Counted from the first letter of the stretch, positions 1 through 8,393 are shown. The stretch is DNA of 64,000 nt from an uncultured Oceanospirillaceae bacterium (GCA_937138495.1 CAKZPE010000036.1:1-64000); one strand, 5' to 3'. Made by a program: numbers and translations. The notes: a model not told the origin generated them from the letters alone.

Positions 1-682
1 CCCCCAGCGCCAGTATTCCCCAGTGCACGGCATCACCGGCCTGCATAAGGTTCACAGCCTGTAACCCGCCTGCAGCTGCAATCACCGGAACCGATAACAG
101 AAACGAATAGCGGGCAGCCGCTTCACGGGTCAGCCCCAACATCAGCCCGGCGGTCAGGGTAATACCGGAACGGGAAGTGCCCGGCACCAGCGCCAGCGCC
201 TGCGCCATCCCAATCAGTAAGGCCTCACGAAACCCCACATCATTCAGCGAATGTGTCTGGCGACAACGGTAATCCGCCCAGCCCAGCAAGACGGCAAAAC
301 CGACAGTGGACACAGCAATCACCTCCGGGCGGCGCAGATAAAACGCGATCAGATCCCCGGCAAATACCCCCAGTAACCCCGCCGGTACACTGGCCACCAG
401 CAGCGACCAGGCCATCCGTGCGGCAGGCCGGTCAGCAGCGCTCAGGTTATGGCCCGGACGCCAGCTGGAAAACCATGCCCGCATCAACCTGAATAAGTCT
501 TCCCGGAAGTACCAGACCACCGCCGACAGCGTCCCCATGTGCAAGGCAACATCGAATGCCAGCCCCTGATCCGGCCAGCCAAACAAATAGGATGGCAAGA
601 TCAGGTGCGCTGAACTGGAAATCGGCAGAAATTCAGTAACCCCCTGCAATAAGGCCAGGGTAATGGCTATTAGCTCACCCAT
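1..682 (-). CDS. uppP: Undecaprenyl-diphosphatase, C-terminus cut by window edge
   Basis: Membrane phosphatase that recycles undecaprenyl diphosphate to the monophosphate carrier used for peptidoglycan and other envelope polymers. The gene starts with ATG at 682-680 and runs leftward out of the window, so about 227 residues of a usual 265-275 are visible. The hallmark GVTEFLPISSSAHL sits at residues 14-27 with the conserved Glu17, and the second active-site motif PGTSRSGITL lies near residue 165-175. Several hydrophobic helices alternate with these loops, as in the UppP/BacA family. It lies just upstream of the cytochrome gene on the same strand (18-base gap), perhaps by chance. The family call is secure; the missing C-terminus cannot be judged. 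Confidence 0.95.
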   Translation of the reverse strand, partial: MGELIAITLALLQGVTEFLPISSSAHLILPSYLFGWPDQGLAFDVALHMGTLSAVVWYFREDLFRLMRAWFSSWRPGHNLSAADRPAARMAWSLLVASVPAGLLGVFAGDLIAFYLRRPEVIAVSTVGFAVLLGWADYRCRQTHSLNDVGFREALLIGMAQALALVPGTSRSGITLTAGLMLGLTREAAARYSFLLSVPVIAAAGGLQAVNLMQAGDAVHWGILALG

Positions 683-700
683 ATAAATACCCGTCTGCTG

Positions 701-1222
701 TTACTGATCACCCAGAAAACCGTCCCGCATAAACAGGGGCTGGTCGTTCATATAAGCAACCCGCTCCGCTGCATGGCAGGCCATACAGGCATTTTTTGCT
801 TGCTGGAAACCGGCCTTCACCGTCGCTGGCTCTTCCGTTGCAAATGCATCCCGCACTTCAGCCCAGGTGCTGTTCAGCAAAATAGCTTCAGCATTCGCCC
901 GCCGGCCCGGCCGCTTCATCAGGCCATTTTCCAGGGTGATTCTGATCTTCTTCCAGTGGTACTGGGCCAGCTCATAGTTTTCATCAATCAGCGCCTGCTC
1001 CATGCGGTCATAGCGTTCACCCACCTCCCACATTGGCTGATCAAAGCCCCGCAGATACTTCTCCAACCGCTTGTCCTTTGTCAGTTGATCCGGCGCACCG
1101 GACACCCAGTCTTTCGCCCCTTTAAAGCCTTCCTCTGCACTGACAACCGCAACCGGAACAGCAGACAAAACCGCCAGTGAAACCGCACCGGCAAGCAACC
1201 CTTTTAATTGTTTTACTGGCAT
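701..1222 (-). CDS. Exported c-type cytochrome (single CxxCH)
   Basis: Small exported protein of 173 residues with an N-terminal signal peptide (hydrophobic run about residues 8-30 ending VVSAEE). One haem-binding CMACH motif lies near the C-terminus, residues 146-150. A C-terminal CxxCH after a mostly helical body is the layout of cytochrome c-prime (class II) proteins, and the length fits. The start at 1222 is chosen because AGGAGG lies eight bases upstream; an ATG 18 bases earlier is in frame but would put that ribosome site inside the gene. The electron partner is unknown. No terminal oxidase or dehydrogenase gene is adjacent. Confidence 0.8.
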   Translation of the reverse strand: MPVKQLKGLLAGAVSLAVLSAVPVAVVSAEEGFKGAKDWVSGAPDQLTKDKRLEKYLRGFDQPMWEVGERYDRMEQALIDENYELAQYHWKKIRITLENGLMKRPGRRANAEAILLNSTWAEVRDAFATEEPATVKAGFQQAKNACMACHAAERVAYMNDQPLFMRDGFLGDQ

Positions 1223-1541
1223 AGAACCGTCCTCCTTCATACGTTCATTTTTATACCTTCAGGCGCCACTCTAAGTCCGGCCTTGTCAAAAAAACGTAGA
1301 AGCCCCAATAACCATCAACAACTGGCACCAGCCTTCAAAAATGATGCTGCCTCAGAGCATTCCACATTTTTTTAACAGAAAAACCGTCAAAATTGATAAA
1401 TGCTAAACATTCTCAAATGCATTTGATTTATCTTCGTGCGCATTAACGCTTCACACACTGTTTATTGCCTGTTGAGGCCCGGAATAATCAGAACCGCTCT
1501 TCTCAGGGTTGCTTTCTGTGGGAATACTTTTTGGAATAACT
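1223..1541. other. Divergent intergenic region, cytochrome / feoA
   Basis: This 319-base A+T-rich gap separates the leftward cytochrome gene from the rightward feoAB operon, so it should hold both promoters. The only recognisable element is the Fur-like site at 1396-1414. Short reading frames here have no ribosome-site support. Confidence 0.5.
1396..1414. promoter_or_regulatory. Candidate Fur box upstream of feoAB
   Basis: ATAAATGCTAAACATTCTC matches the 19-base Fur consensus at 13 positions, with the core AATGcTAAaCATT the best part. It lies about 130 bases before feoA. Ferrous iron uptake operons are commonly Fur-repressed, so the position is sensible. The site was scored by eye only. Confidence 0.45.
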
Positions 1542-1766
1542 ATGACTCTCGATCAACTGCCACAAAATACGCCGGCGCAGATCACCGGCCTGACCGGCGA
1601 TCAGCAAAGTGCCTACCCGCTGCTCGTGCTGGGGGTAACCCCCGGTGCAACGGTCACCCACCTGAACACCGCCCCACTGGGTGACCCCATGCAGGTACGT
1701 GTGATTAATACCTATCTGAGCATCCGTAAACAGGATGCCCGTCAGATACAGGTAGAAGTTTTATGA
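1542..1766 (+). CDS. feoA: Ferrous iron transport protein A
   Basis: Small cytosolic SH3-like protein of 74 residues that supports the FeoB ferrous iron channel. The sequence MTLDQLPQNTPAQI followed by a Gly-rich turn (LGVTPGATV) and a C-terminal beta strand region is typical of FeoA, as is the length of about 75. The start at 1542 is the family start; an upstream in-frame ATG at 1509 would add 11 unneeded residues. The stop codon overlaps the feoB start in ATGA, which implies translational coupling. No feoC follows feoB. Confidence 0.9.
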   Translation: MTLDQLPQNTPAQITGLTGDQQSAYPLLVLGVTPGATVTHLNTAPLGDPMQVRVINTYLSIRKQDARQIQVEVL

Positions 1767-3892
1767 GCACAACCATCGCGCTGGTCGGCAACCCGAATGC
1801 GGGAAAATCCACCCTGTTCAACTGCCTGACCGGTGCCCGGCAGACCGTCGGCAACTGGGCCGGTGTTACCGTTGAACGTAAATCCGGCAACCTGCCCCTT
1901 GGCAATGAAACCGCTGAACTGATCGACCTCCCCGGCCTCTACGCCATGCATAATGAAGCGGGATATACACCGGGGATAGATGAAGCCATCAGCGTAGACT
2001 ACCTGCGCAGTCAGCAGGCAGACCTGCTGATCAATGTGGTGGATGCCTCAAACCTGCAGCGGAACCTGCCCCTCACCCGGCAATTGCTGAACACCGGCAC
2101 CCCGGTAATCGTTGCCCTCAATATGCTGGACGTTGCCAGCCAGCAGGGCATTAACATTGATATCTCCCGGCTGGAAGCCCGTTTAGGTGTACCGGTCATC
2201 CCACTGGTGGCCAGCAAATCCCAGGGCATTACCGCCCTGCTTGCTACCCTTAAAAACGCTTTAACCGACCAGCAACGCCCGGCTAACCCGCCGGAAGCTG
2301 CGCAATTTTACAACGCCAGTATCAGCGAAGACTTCGCCTGGGCCCGCGAACAGGTACACGCCAGTGCAACCGTCGCCGCCACCCGCCCCTCGCTGACAGA
2401 ACAACTCGACCGGCTGGCGCTGCACCGCTGGCTGGGCATTCCGATTTTCCTGCTGATGATGTACCTGCTATTTGTCTTTGCCATTAATCTGGGCGCGGTA
2501 TTCATCGACTTCTTCGATATATTGCTGGGTGAGACGCTGGTCACCGGGCTGGGCCAGTTACTGACCCACTGGCAATTTCCCTCCTGGCTGGTCACCCTGT
2601 TGGCAGACGGCATCGGCGGCGGCATCCAGCTGATCGGCACCTTTATTCCGGTCATCGGTTTTCTGTACCTGTGCCTAAGCATACTGGAAGACTCCGGCTA
2701 CATGGCCCGGGCCGCTTTTGTGGTCGATCGCCTGATGGCCGGTATCGGCCTGCCCGGCAGTGCTTTTGTACCGCTGATCGTTGGCTTTGGCTGCAACGTG
2801 CCTTCGGTAATGGCATCCCGCAGTCTCAGCCGGGAACAGGACCGTCTGCTCACCGTTGCCATGGCCCCCTTTATGTCCTGCGGGGCACGGCTGACCGTCT
2901 ACGCCCTGTTCAGCGCGGCCTTCTTTGCCGAACTGGCCAGCCTGATGGTGTTCCTGTTATACCTGCTGGGAATCGTGGTTGCGGTATTCACCGGCTGGCT
3001 GTTCCGGCGCACCATTTTCCCGGGCACCAACGCCGCTACCTTTACGGAGATGCCTCACTACCATCTCCCGGTGATGCGCAACATCATTGCAACCACCTGG
3101 CACCGGCTCAGCGGATTCATCAAACGGGCAGGCAGCACCATCGTGCTGATGGTCACGTTGCTGACGCTGATTAACTCCATCGGCACCGATGGCAGCTTTG
3201 GCAATCAGGACAGCAAAGACTCCCTGCTCAGCTACAGCAGTAAAGCCCTTACCCCCATCCTCAGCCCCATCGGTATCAGTGAAGAGAACTGGCCGGCAAC
3301 TGTAGGAATATTCACAGGAATTTTCGCCAAAGAAGCAGTCGTGGGCAGCCTGGATGTGCTCTATCAGAACGCACTGGATCCGGCAGCCAGCGAGACGCCT
3401 GAAGCCGCTGAACCGTTCAGCCTGACGGCAACACTCACTGCTGCACTGCTGTCCATCCGGAATAATGCCTACGGCCTGCTTGGCGGTCTGGGGGATCCGC
3501 TGGGGTTAGCCGCCATTAACGACAGCGCAGATGATCAGGGAGTCAGCAGCCGGAGCCTCAGCACCATGCAACAGCTCTTCCCCAGCACCTATGCGGCATT
3601 ATGTTATCTGGTACTGATTCTGCTCTACACCCCCTGCGTGGCGGTGATCGGCGCGATGAAACGGGAATCCGGACGCTTCTGGGCCGGCGTAGTTGTAAGC
3701 TGGTCTACCTTTCTGGGTTACTGGCTGGCCAGCGTGATGTATCAGCTCAGCAACATCACCACCAATCCGGGCTTTGCCCTGCCCTGGCTACTGGCCAGCG
3801 CAATCGCCATGTGGCTGGCAATTCAGGGACTAAAAAAGGTAGGAAGTTCACCGCAACGTTTACCGGTGAATATCATTGCCCGTCAGAGCTGA
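1763..3892 (+). CDS. feoB: Ferrous iron transporter B, G-protein-coupled permease
   Basis: Inner-membrane Fe(II) importer of 709 residues. The N-terminal cytosolic G domain has the P-loop GNPNAGKST at residues 9-17 and the G3 motif DLPG near residue 55. A guanine-dissociation-inhibitor-like region follows. From about residue 220 there are two Gate-type membrane repeats; the first includes GFGCNVPSVMA and the conserved MAPFMSCGARLTVY. Length is slightly below the usual 750-770. It overlaps feoA by four bases. The absence of feoC is common outside enterobacteria. Confidence 0.96.
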   Translation: MSTTIALVGNPNAGKSTLFNCLTGARQTVGNWAGVTVERKSGNLPLGNETAELIDLPGLYAMHNEAGYTPGIDEAISVDYLRSQQADLLINVVDASNLQRNLPLTRQLLNTGTPVIVALNMLDVASQQGINIDISRLEARLGVPVIPLVASKSQGITALLATLKNALTDQQRPANPPEAAQFYNASISEDFAWAREQVHASATVAATRPSLTEQLDRLALHRWLGIPIFLLMMYLLFVFAINLGAVFIDFFDILLGETLVTGLGQLLTHWQFPSWLVTLLADGIGGGIQLIGTFIPVIGFLYLCLSILEDSGYMARAAFVVDRLMAGIGLPGSAFVPLIVGFGCNVPSVMASRSLSREQDRLLTVAMAPFMSCGARLTVYALFSAAFFAELASLMVFLLYLLGIVVAVFTGWLFRRTIFPGTNAATFTEMPHYHLPVMRNIIATTWHRLSGFIKRAGSTIVLMVTLLTLINSIGTDGSFGNQDSKDSLLSYSSKALTPILSPIGISEENWPATVGIFTGIFAKEAVVGSLDVLYQNALDPAASETPEAAEPFSLTATLTAALLSIRNNAYGLLGGLGDPLGLAAINDSADDQGVSSRSLSTMQQLFPSTYAALCYLVLILLYTPCVAVIGAMKRESGRFWAGVVVSWSTFLGYWLASVMYQLSNITTNPGFALPWLLASAIAMWLAIQGLKKVGSSPQRLPVNIIARQS

Positions 3893-3900
3893 CGGGCAAT
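3875..3900. terminator. Perfect hairpin at the feoB stop codon
   Basis: ATTGCCCGTCAG and CTGACGGGCAAT form a perfect 12-base inverted repeat separated by two bases and spanning the feoB stop. There is no T-tract, so it may act as an mRNA end-protecting or weak bidirectional terminator between the convergent feoB and the gene at 3921. Confidence 0.5.
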
Positions 3901-3920
3901 CACACATACAAAATCAGATG

Positions 3921-4481
3921 CTAAAGGGTCTGATACAGAGTAATACGGGCCGGTTCTATCGGCCCTTTTACAATCAGCTCTTCGGTGTAGAGGGCGCATT
4001 TATTCAGGTAAATACGCAGCTTTCTTTCCCAGTACTCTTCGTCGAAGCCGATTACGCCATTGGCATTCTTCTTCTCTTCGATATAACTGAGAATCTTTGA
4101 ATCCGGATTAATCGGGTAGCCCGCGGTAGTCGCCTCAAGGTCTTCCTGAACATCAATATACTCAAGCCCCTTCGCCCGGATGCAATACACATATACCTGC
4201 TCAGGTGTCGTGGGATAGACACTGCCCATACTGCTGCTCAGCGGACCCGGCGGTCGCCGGCCTGCCGCATCAATGCCCGATGCGCCCATATCCAGCGCAG
4301 ACTCAAGGAAAAACCGTGAAATGCCCCGCAGGGTGCGGGCGCAGAATACCGTGCTGGTGCCATAGACAGTATTCATCCATTCATTGTTTGTGCCGGCAAA
4401 GCCGTCTTTCAGAATGGTCGCAGGCGGACGGAAATCCAGACGGTAGATAACTTTCTCGGTTACTTGTTTACGTTTCGGCAT
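3921..4481 (-). CDS. ADP-ribosyltransferase-like protein (pertussis S1 / enterotoxin A type)
   Basis: A 186-residue protein without signal peptide or membrane segment. Near the N-terminus VIYRLDFRPPATILKDGF (residues 11-28) closely parallels the NAD-binding start of pertussis toxin S1 and heat-labile enterotoxin A; Arg14 matches the catalytic Arg and RPP is retained. VFCARTLR (45-52) sits where those toxins have the Ser-Thr-Ser strand, but only Thr50 is kept. LYTEELIVKGPIEPARI (164-180) aligns with the catalytic-Glu region of S1, making Glu168 the likely catalytic residue. Overall order is R, strand, E, as in this fold. Activity is uncertain because the Ser-Thr-Ser motif is altered. It lies 71 bases downstream of, and in line with, a two-component system. 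Substrate and delivery route are unknown. Confidence 0.65.
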   Translation of the reverse strand: MPKRKQVTEKVIYRLDFRPPATILKDGFAGTNNEWMNTVYGTSTVFCARTLRGISRFFLESALDMGASGIDAAGRRPPGPLSSSMGSVYPTTPEQVYVYCIRAKGLEYIDVQEDLEATTAGYPINPDSKILSYIEEKKNANGVIGFDEEYWERKLRIYLNKCALYTEELIVKGPIEPARITLYQTL

Positions 4482-4552
4482 AACTTCTTCTTTTTCAGGC
4501 GTTTTCTGACGTTAACTGCTCAGTAACAGTGACACCGGATCTGGCCGGGCGT

Positions 4553-5884
4553 TCAGCCCAGCCCTGAAGACGTAAAACCGATAATCGCCGTACAGCCGGA
4601 TGCCAAAGCACCGGTTGTATCAGACGAGCCGTTATCCTTCAACTCGAAACTCCAGCCATACCGGTGGCAGATATCCCGCACCAGCAACAGCCCCAATCCA
4701 AAACCTTCGCTGGCCGCCGACTTTCCGTACAGCCCTGGTCCGGTATCACACACCCGAATGCCTGCCTCGTTAACCACCACACTGACCGTTCCCTGCTCCA
4801 CACAGGCAAACGCATTCTTCACCACATTGCCCAGCAAAATGTGAAACGCAGCTTCCGGCATGCACACCACCGGGCAGCCCTCAACCTTCACCCACCACTC
4901 TACAGGCTTGTTATTCAGCAGGTACTGATGATTAGCAACCACATTCTGCACTTCATCCTCAGAGAGTATCCGGGGAATCAGCTCCGCCCCTTCCACCGCC
5001 TTGGTCAGGCTCAGCAGAGTCTCGATGAACTCACTGATTTCACCGGTGGCTTTTTCCAGCCGCTGGCGCTGCTTTTCAATAAAGGCCTCATCCTTAGACT
5101 CGCCCAGCAGGGTAATCGCCCCCTTCATGACCATCAGTGGGGTACGTAACTCATGGCTGGTATAACGGTTAAACGCCCGCTCCCGCTCCAGTAAATCCCG
5201 AATACGGGCCTGGTAGTCATTAAACGTCTCGACCATTTTCAGCAACTCACGGGTAGCGGTCCCCTCAGGTACTGCCACCGGTTCCAGATCATCCGGCGAC
5301 CTATCCGCCAGGGTATTGGCAAACCGGGAAATCGGCCGGGTTAAGCGGTCCGCGATCTTCATCACCACAAACAGGCTGATCACCAGCAAGGTGAGAGAAA
5401 TGGCTAACTGCTTGGCATGGGCACCCGGCAACTGCTCTTCACTGAATTCATAGAGCGTATTATCAATCACCAGCAGCGCCCGATAAGTTTTCCCCCCGGC
5501 GGGTAACTCAATCAGCTTCATAAAATACGCGTTATCCCCCTGCCCGGCCTCAAATTTCACCTCCCGGGGCACATTCAGCTTCATGGTATCAGGGTCAGGA
5601 AACGCGGCCGGTAAGTGCTGCCAGTTCAGGTAAATAACCGGCGGAGTGTTCACATCCGACAGCTCCTCCGTCGGCAACTCAACCTTATCCAGCCCGGTTA
5701 AATCTGCATCCGCCAGCACCCGCAATGCAAAGGTTTCATTGGCCTTCAGGCGATTTTCCGCATAGAGGTGTTCAATATCTTCAGTGGTTAACTCGAAGAC
5801 CGTGGCATGTATCGTTACCAGCGCGACCGCCACAATGGAAAAATAGAAAAAGGTTAAACGCTTGGCTGAAGGGACAGATTTCAC
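4553..5884 (-). CDS. Membrane sensor histidine kinase
   Basis: Class I histidine kinase of 443 residues, partner of the response regulator directly upstream. Membrane segments lie at about residues 9-27 and 160-177, enclosing a periplasmic sensor region of some 130 residues with no recognised fold. A HAMP-like linker follows, then the phospho-acceptor H244 in TSHELRTPL, the N-box at Asn357 and ATP-lid motifs DTGPG (about 380-384) and GFGLGL (395-400). The start is GTG, overlapping the regulator's stop by one base (TAGTG), so the two are translationally coupled. The signal is unknown. Confidence 0.9.
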   Translation of the reverse strand: MKSVPSAKRLTFFYFSIVAVALVTIHATVFELTTEDIEHLYAENRLKANETFALRVLADADLTGLDKVELPTEELSDVNTPPVIYLNWQHLPAAFPDPDTMKLNVPREVKFEAGQGDNAYFMKLIELPAGGKTYRALLVIDNTLYEFSEEQLPGAHAKQLAISLTLLVISLFVVMKIADRLTRPISRFANTLADRSPDDLEPVAVPEGTATRELLKMVETFNDYQARIRDLLERERAFNRYTSHELRTPLMVMKGAITLLGESKDEAFIEKQRQRLEKATGEISEFIETLLSLTKAVEGAELIPRILSEDEVQNVVANHQYLLNNKPVEWWVKVEGCPVVCMPEAAFHILLGNVVKNAFACVEQGTVSVVVNEAGIRVCDTGPGLYGKSAASEGFGLGLLLVRDICHRYGWSFELKDNGSSDTTGALASGCTAIIGFTSSGLG

Positions 5885-6564
5885 TATTCAGTCTCGGCGG
5901 TCAGCTGATAGCCAACCTTAGGCACAGTTTTAATATAAGCATGCCGGAACGGTTTATCGATCTGGCTGCGCAACTGATAAATATGGCTGCGTAATACATC
6001 ACCGTCCGGCTCATCATCCTGCCAGACTTCTTTGATCAGCTCATCCCGGGTGGCAACATCCGGCGCGCGCATCAGCAAGGTTTTAAGAATGGTAAACTGA
6101 GTCTGGTTCAGCTTAAAGCGGCACTCACTGCGCTCCACCACCCGATTCACCAGATCCAGCTTCAGCTCCCCAAAACTCAGAGACTTTATCGCCACCGCTC
6201 CGGTTTTACGGCGGTACAGCGCCTGCACCCGGGCCTCCAGAATGTTCAGATCAAAAGGCTTCACCAGATAATCATCCGCTCCCTGCTCAAAACCTTCCAG
6301 AATGTCATCCCGGTTACTGCGGGCGGTCAGCATCAGTATCGGGATATCCACGCCCCGGCTGCGCAGGCTGTTACAGACCTCCAGCCCATCCATCAGCGGC
6401 AGCATGATATCCAGAATAATCAGGTCATAGTGATTCTTACTGGCCAGCTCCAGACCATGCCGCCCGTCGCTGGCGTAATCCAGCAGGTAATCACCGCGGA
6501 TCTCAAAGAAATCAAAGATAATCCCGGCAATGTCCTGATTATCTTCAATCAGCAGTATTTTCAT
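5884..6564 (-). CDS. OmpR/PhoB-family response regulator
   Basis: DNA-binding response regulator of 226 residues. The receiver domain (about 1-115) has the acidic pair E7-D8, the phospho-acceptor Asp52 in ILDIMLP and the conserved Lys in VKPFD. The C-terminal winged helix (about 130-224) ends with the typical AYIKTVPKVGYQL. The start at 6564 (MKILLIEDNQ) is the family start; the longer in-frame extension lacks similarity. It is the first gene of a likely operon with the histidine kinase and perhaps the ADP-ribosyltransferase-like gene. Confidence 0.92.
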   Translation of the reverse strand: MKILLIEDNQDIAGIIFDFFEIRGDYLLDYASDGRHGLELASKNHYDLIILDIMLPLMDGLEVCNSLRSRGVDIPILMLTARSNRDDILEGFEQGADDYLVKPFDLNILEARVQALYRRKTGAVAIKSLSFGELKLDLVNRVVERSECRFKLNQTQFTILKTLLMRAPDVATRDELIKEVWQDDEPDGDVLRSHIYQLRSQIDKPFRHAYIKTVPKVGYQLTAETE

Positions 6565-6734
6565 AAGGTACGACAACTCCACAGCCTGAGGCTCGCCCAA
6601 GCATAACAACAAATGGCTGAAGCTTAGTGGTGAAAATGTGAAAAAAAAGTGGAATGCGGGTTTGGCAACGTCTTCAGCGTACTTCAGTTCACATGTACTG
6701 CTGTCTTATGAGAACCTAAAGCTACATTTTAAAT

Positions 6735-6751
6735 TATCGCAAAACGCGATA
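6735..6751. promoter_or_regulatory. Inverted repeat before higB, candidate HigA operator
   Basis: TATCGC and GCGATA form a perfect six-base inverted repeat around a five-base centre, 27 bases before the higB start. Toxin-antitoxin operons of this type are usually repressed by the antitoxin at such palindromes. Assignment to HigA is inferred from position. Confidence 0.4.
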
Positions 6752-6777
6752 TTCTTTCTGAAAGATGCACAGGGACG

Positions 6778-7125
6778 ATGCATATTATTTCAAAGGCCAG
6801 TATACGGCTGGCGATGCGACAACACCCACGCTGGAAGCCAGGGTTAAGTTTGTGGCTTAAGATATTCGGCTCAAAAGAATTCTGGTTTCAGAGCTATCAG
6901 AATCTCAGACACACCTGGAAATCTATATCCGGCTGGGACGTTGACCGCATTCCGGGAGCAAGCGTCAGAGAAACATTTGGCGGATCAGCACAACGCCGAA
7001 CGCTATATTCAGATGTGTATATCTTCGATGTACATGGCACTGAATGCAGGCTTGTCTGTCGGTTTGTCGAACCGGACAGGCTCTAGATCCGTTTAATTGG
7101 CAGCCATGCGGAATATAACAAATAG
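6778..7125 (+). pseudogene. higB: higB-type toxin broken by an in-frame TAG
   Basis: Ribosome-dependent mRNA interferase of the HigB family, first gene of a HigB-HigA pair. The frame opens with MHIISKASIRLAMRQHP, typical of the family, and continues through YSDVYIFDVHGTECRLV to a TAG at 7084-7086 after residue 102. Reading on in the same frame gives IRLIGSHAEYNK and a stop at 7123-7125, which matches the conserved C-terminal IRFVGTHAEYD strand of HigB. The TAG stands where relatives have Tyr or Phe, so one base change from TAT or TAC explains it. The truncated product lacks the C-terminal strand carrying the conserved His and is probably inactive. The remnant contains an unusual Trp-rich central insert. 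Confidence 0.75.
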
Positions 7126-7160
7126 TGGAAGGACCACACCGGTTGCAAAAGGAAGCACAA

Positions 7161-7637
7161 ATGAAAGTAGATAGCCCGGTAAGTAGCAGTTCAATCGAAC
7201 TGTCAGCACTTCCACTCATGATGAATCAGCTAAAGGATGCATTCAGCCAACTGGCAGACGATGGTCTGAAATTACTAACTGCCATCAGCGAAGACATCAC
7301 TTCAGATGAAGAAGCACAGCAGCGAATAGCGCTGGCCGATGAGCTCTTTTCAATCGCTACCAACCATCCTGAACAGGAAAATCTCTGTATCTGCTTCGCC
7401 GAACTCATTCTGCGAAAAACCGAAGATTACGAAAAAGATATCGAAGTGCCTGTATCTCCTCCCCACGAATTGCTGGCCTTACTGATGAAGCAACACAACA
7501 TCAAACAGGCTGACTTAAAAGACATTGCCGGCCAGAGCACCATTTCTGCAATCCTGAACGGCAAACGGGAAATCACCAAGCAACAGGCTAAAAAACTGGC
7601 CGCGTTCTTTAAGACACCAGTTGAGGTGTTTTTGTAA
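7161..7637 (+). CDS. higA: HigA-type antitoxin with C-terminal HTH
   Basis: Antitoxin of 158 residues. The N-terminal half is helical and acidic; the C-terminal half is a Cro/C1-type helix-turn-helix with VSPPHELLALLMKQHNIKQADL and ILNGKREITKQQAKKLAAFF, the standard HigA signature. The start at 7161 has GGAAG upstream; an in-frame ATG at 7125 overlaps the extended higB stop and is less likely. The gene is intact although its cognate toxin carries a stop, so it may persist as an orphan regulator or anti-toxin against a relative. A second, decayed copy of its 3' end lies at 8588-8701. Confidence 0.85.
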   Translation: MKVDSPVSSSSIELSALPLMMNQLKDAFSQLADDGLKLLTAISEDITSDEEAQQRIALADELFSIATNHPEQENLCICFAELILRKTEDYEKDIEVPVSPPHELLALLMKQHNIKQADLKDIAGQSTISAILNGKREITKQQAKKLAAFFKTPVEVFL

Positions 7638-7710
7638 ATGCGTGGAAAGAAAATCTGAATAGAAAAGCCAGAGTCAATCTTGTGTGATTTCAACTCTGGC
7701 TCATTTTATT
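7524..7710 (+). repeat. Direct repeat copy 1: higA 3' end plus terminator
   Basis: This stretch, from the GQSTISAILNGKRE codons of higA through its terminator, recurs at 8588-8803 with roughly 80 percent identity by eye. The two copies bracket the RelE/XRE module. Confidence 0.75.
7666..7710. terminator. Bidirectional terminator between higA and the XRE antitoxin gene
   Basis: AGCCAGAGT (7666-7674) pairs with ACTCTGGCT (7693-7701), with a T-rich tail on both strands. It can serve higA on the plus strand and the convergent module on the minus strand. The same element recurs at 8759-8803. Confidence 0.7.
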
Positions 7711-7740
7711 AAAGGTAAAAGAAAAAAACACAAACACACA

Positions 7741-8046
7741 TCAGGTTGTTTCTAATTCAAGAATCTCTGTCATTTTCCGGGGATTCTCTTTTATCAGAGT
7801 CAGTAATTTTTTGGTGGGCCCGGTTGGATTACGCCGCCCGGTTTCCCAGCTTTTCACTGCTTCGTAGCTTGCACCAATGATCACCGCAAACTCCTTGCGA
7901 GACTTCCCTGCACTTTCCCGTATTGCCTGAACATCCAGCGTTTCATAGCGGTGCACTGCTGCATCATCAGGCACAGATTCGCCCTGTTCAATTGCAACCA
8001 TCTCCTCAGCACTCGCCAGAAGATCGGCAAACAGCTCATCTTTCAT
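7741..8046 (-). CDS. XRE-family antitoxin, NadS/HigA2-like
   Basis: Helix-turn-helix antitoxin of 101 residues, second gene of a toxin-first module. An acidic N-terminal region (EEMVAIEQGESVPDDAA) probably wraps the toxin; the C-terminal HTH reads IRESAGKSRKEFAVIIGA then SYEAVKSWETGRRNPTGP, the typical recognition-helix region of the HigA2/NadS group. The start at 8046 is set by GGGAG six bases upstream; a TTG six bases earlier is also open. It begins 14 bases after the toxin stop. Confidence 0.85.
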   Translation of the reverse strand: MKDELFADLLASAEEMVAIEQGESVPDDAAVHRYETLDVQAIRESAGKSRKEFAVIIGASYEAVKSWETGRRNPTGPTKKLLTLIKENPRKMTEILELETT

Positions 8047-8060
8047 AACCAACTCCCTCG

Positions 8061-8384
8061 CTACTTCTTCAGCACATCAGATAATTGTCTTAGCTGAGCT
8101 TTCTGCACAGCTGTCAGATTATCGGCTTCGTTCTTTGAATAAATCAGCGCAAGATACAAACGCCCGGAAGACGCAGTAAGGTTGTAGTAAATCACTCTTA
8201 CTCCGCCGCTCTTCCCCTTACCAGAGCTAGCCCACCTGAGTTTCCTGAAACCTCCAGTGCCAACCATCCGGCTACCGCTCTCAGGATTAATAATTAAAGC
8301 TTCCTGCAGCGCTTTGAATTCATCATCCGTCAATAATTCAGCTCTGCGCTTACTGAATCCACCCAGCTCTATAAATGTAAACAT
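8061..8384 (-). CDS. RelE/ParE-superfamily toxin (HigB2-like)
   Basis: Ribosome-dependent mRNA interferase candidate of 107 residues. The FRKLRWASSGKGKSGGVRVIYYN block (residues about 45-67) and LALIYSKNEADNLT that follows are the core of the HigB2/RelE group. All core residues seem present, so unlike the neighbouring higB this toxin looks intact. It precedes its antitoxin in one operon. Two palindromic operators lie immediately upstream at 8394-8429. Confidence 0.85.
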   Translation of the reverse strand: MFTFIELGGFSKRRAELLTDDEFKALQEALIINPESGSRMVGTGGFRKLRWASSGKGKSGGVRVIYYNLTASSGRLYLALIYSKNEADNLTAVQKAQLRQLSDVLKK

Positions 8385-8393
8385 ACAATTCCG

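Noticed and set aside
6638-6847. 69-codon frame overlapping the higB start
   Set aside because: Overlaps the recognised higB frame and has no family pattern; it covers the operator region.
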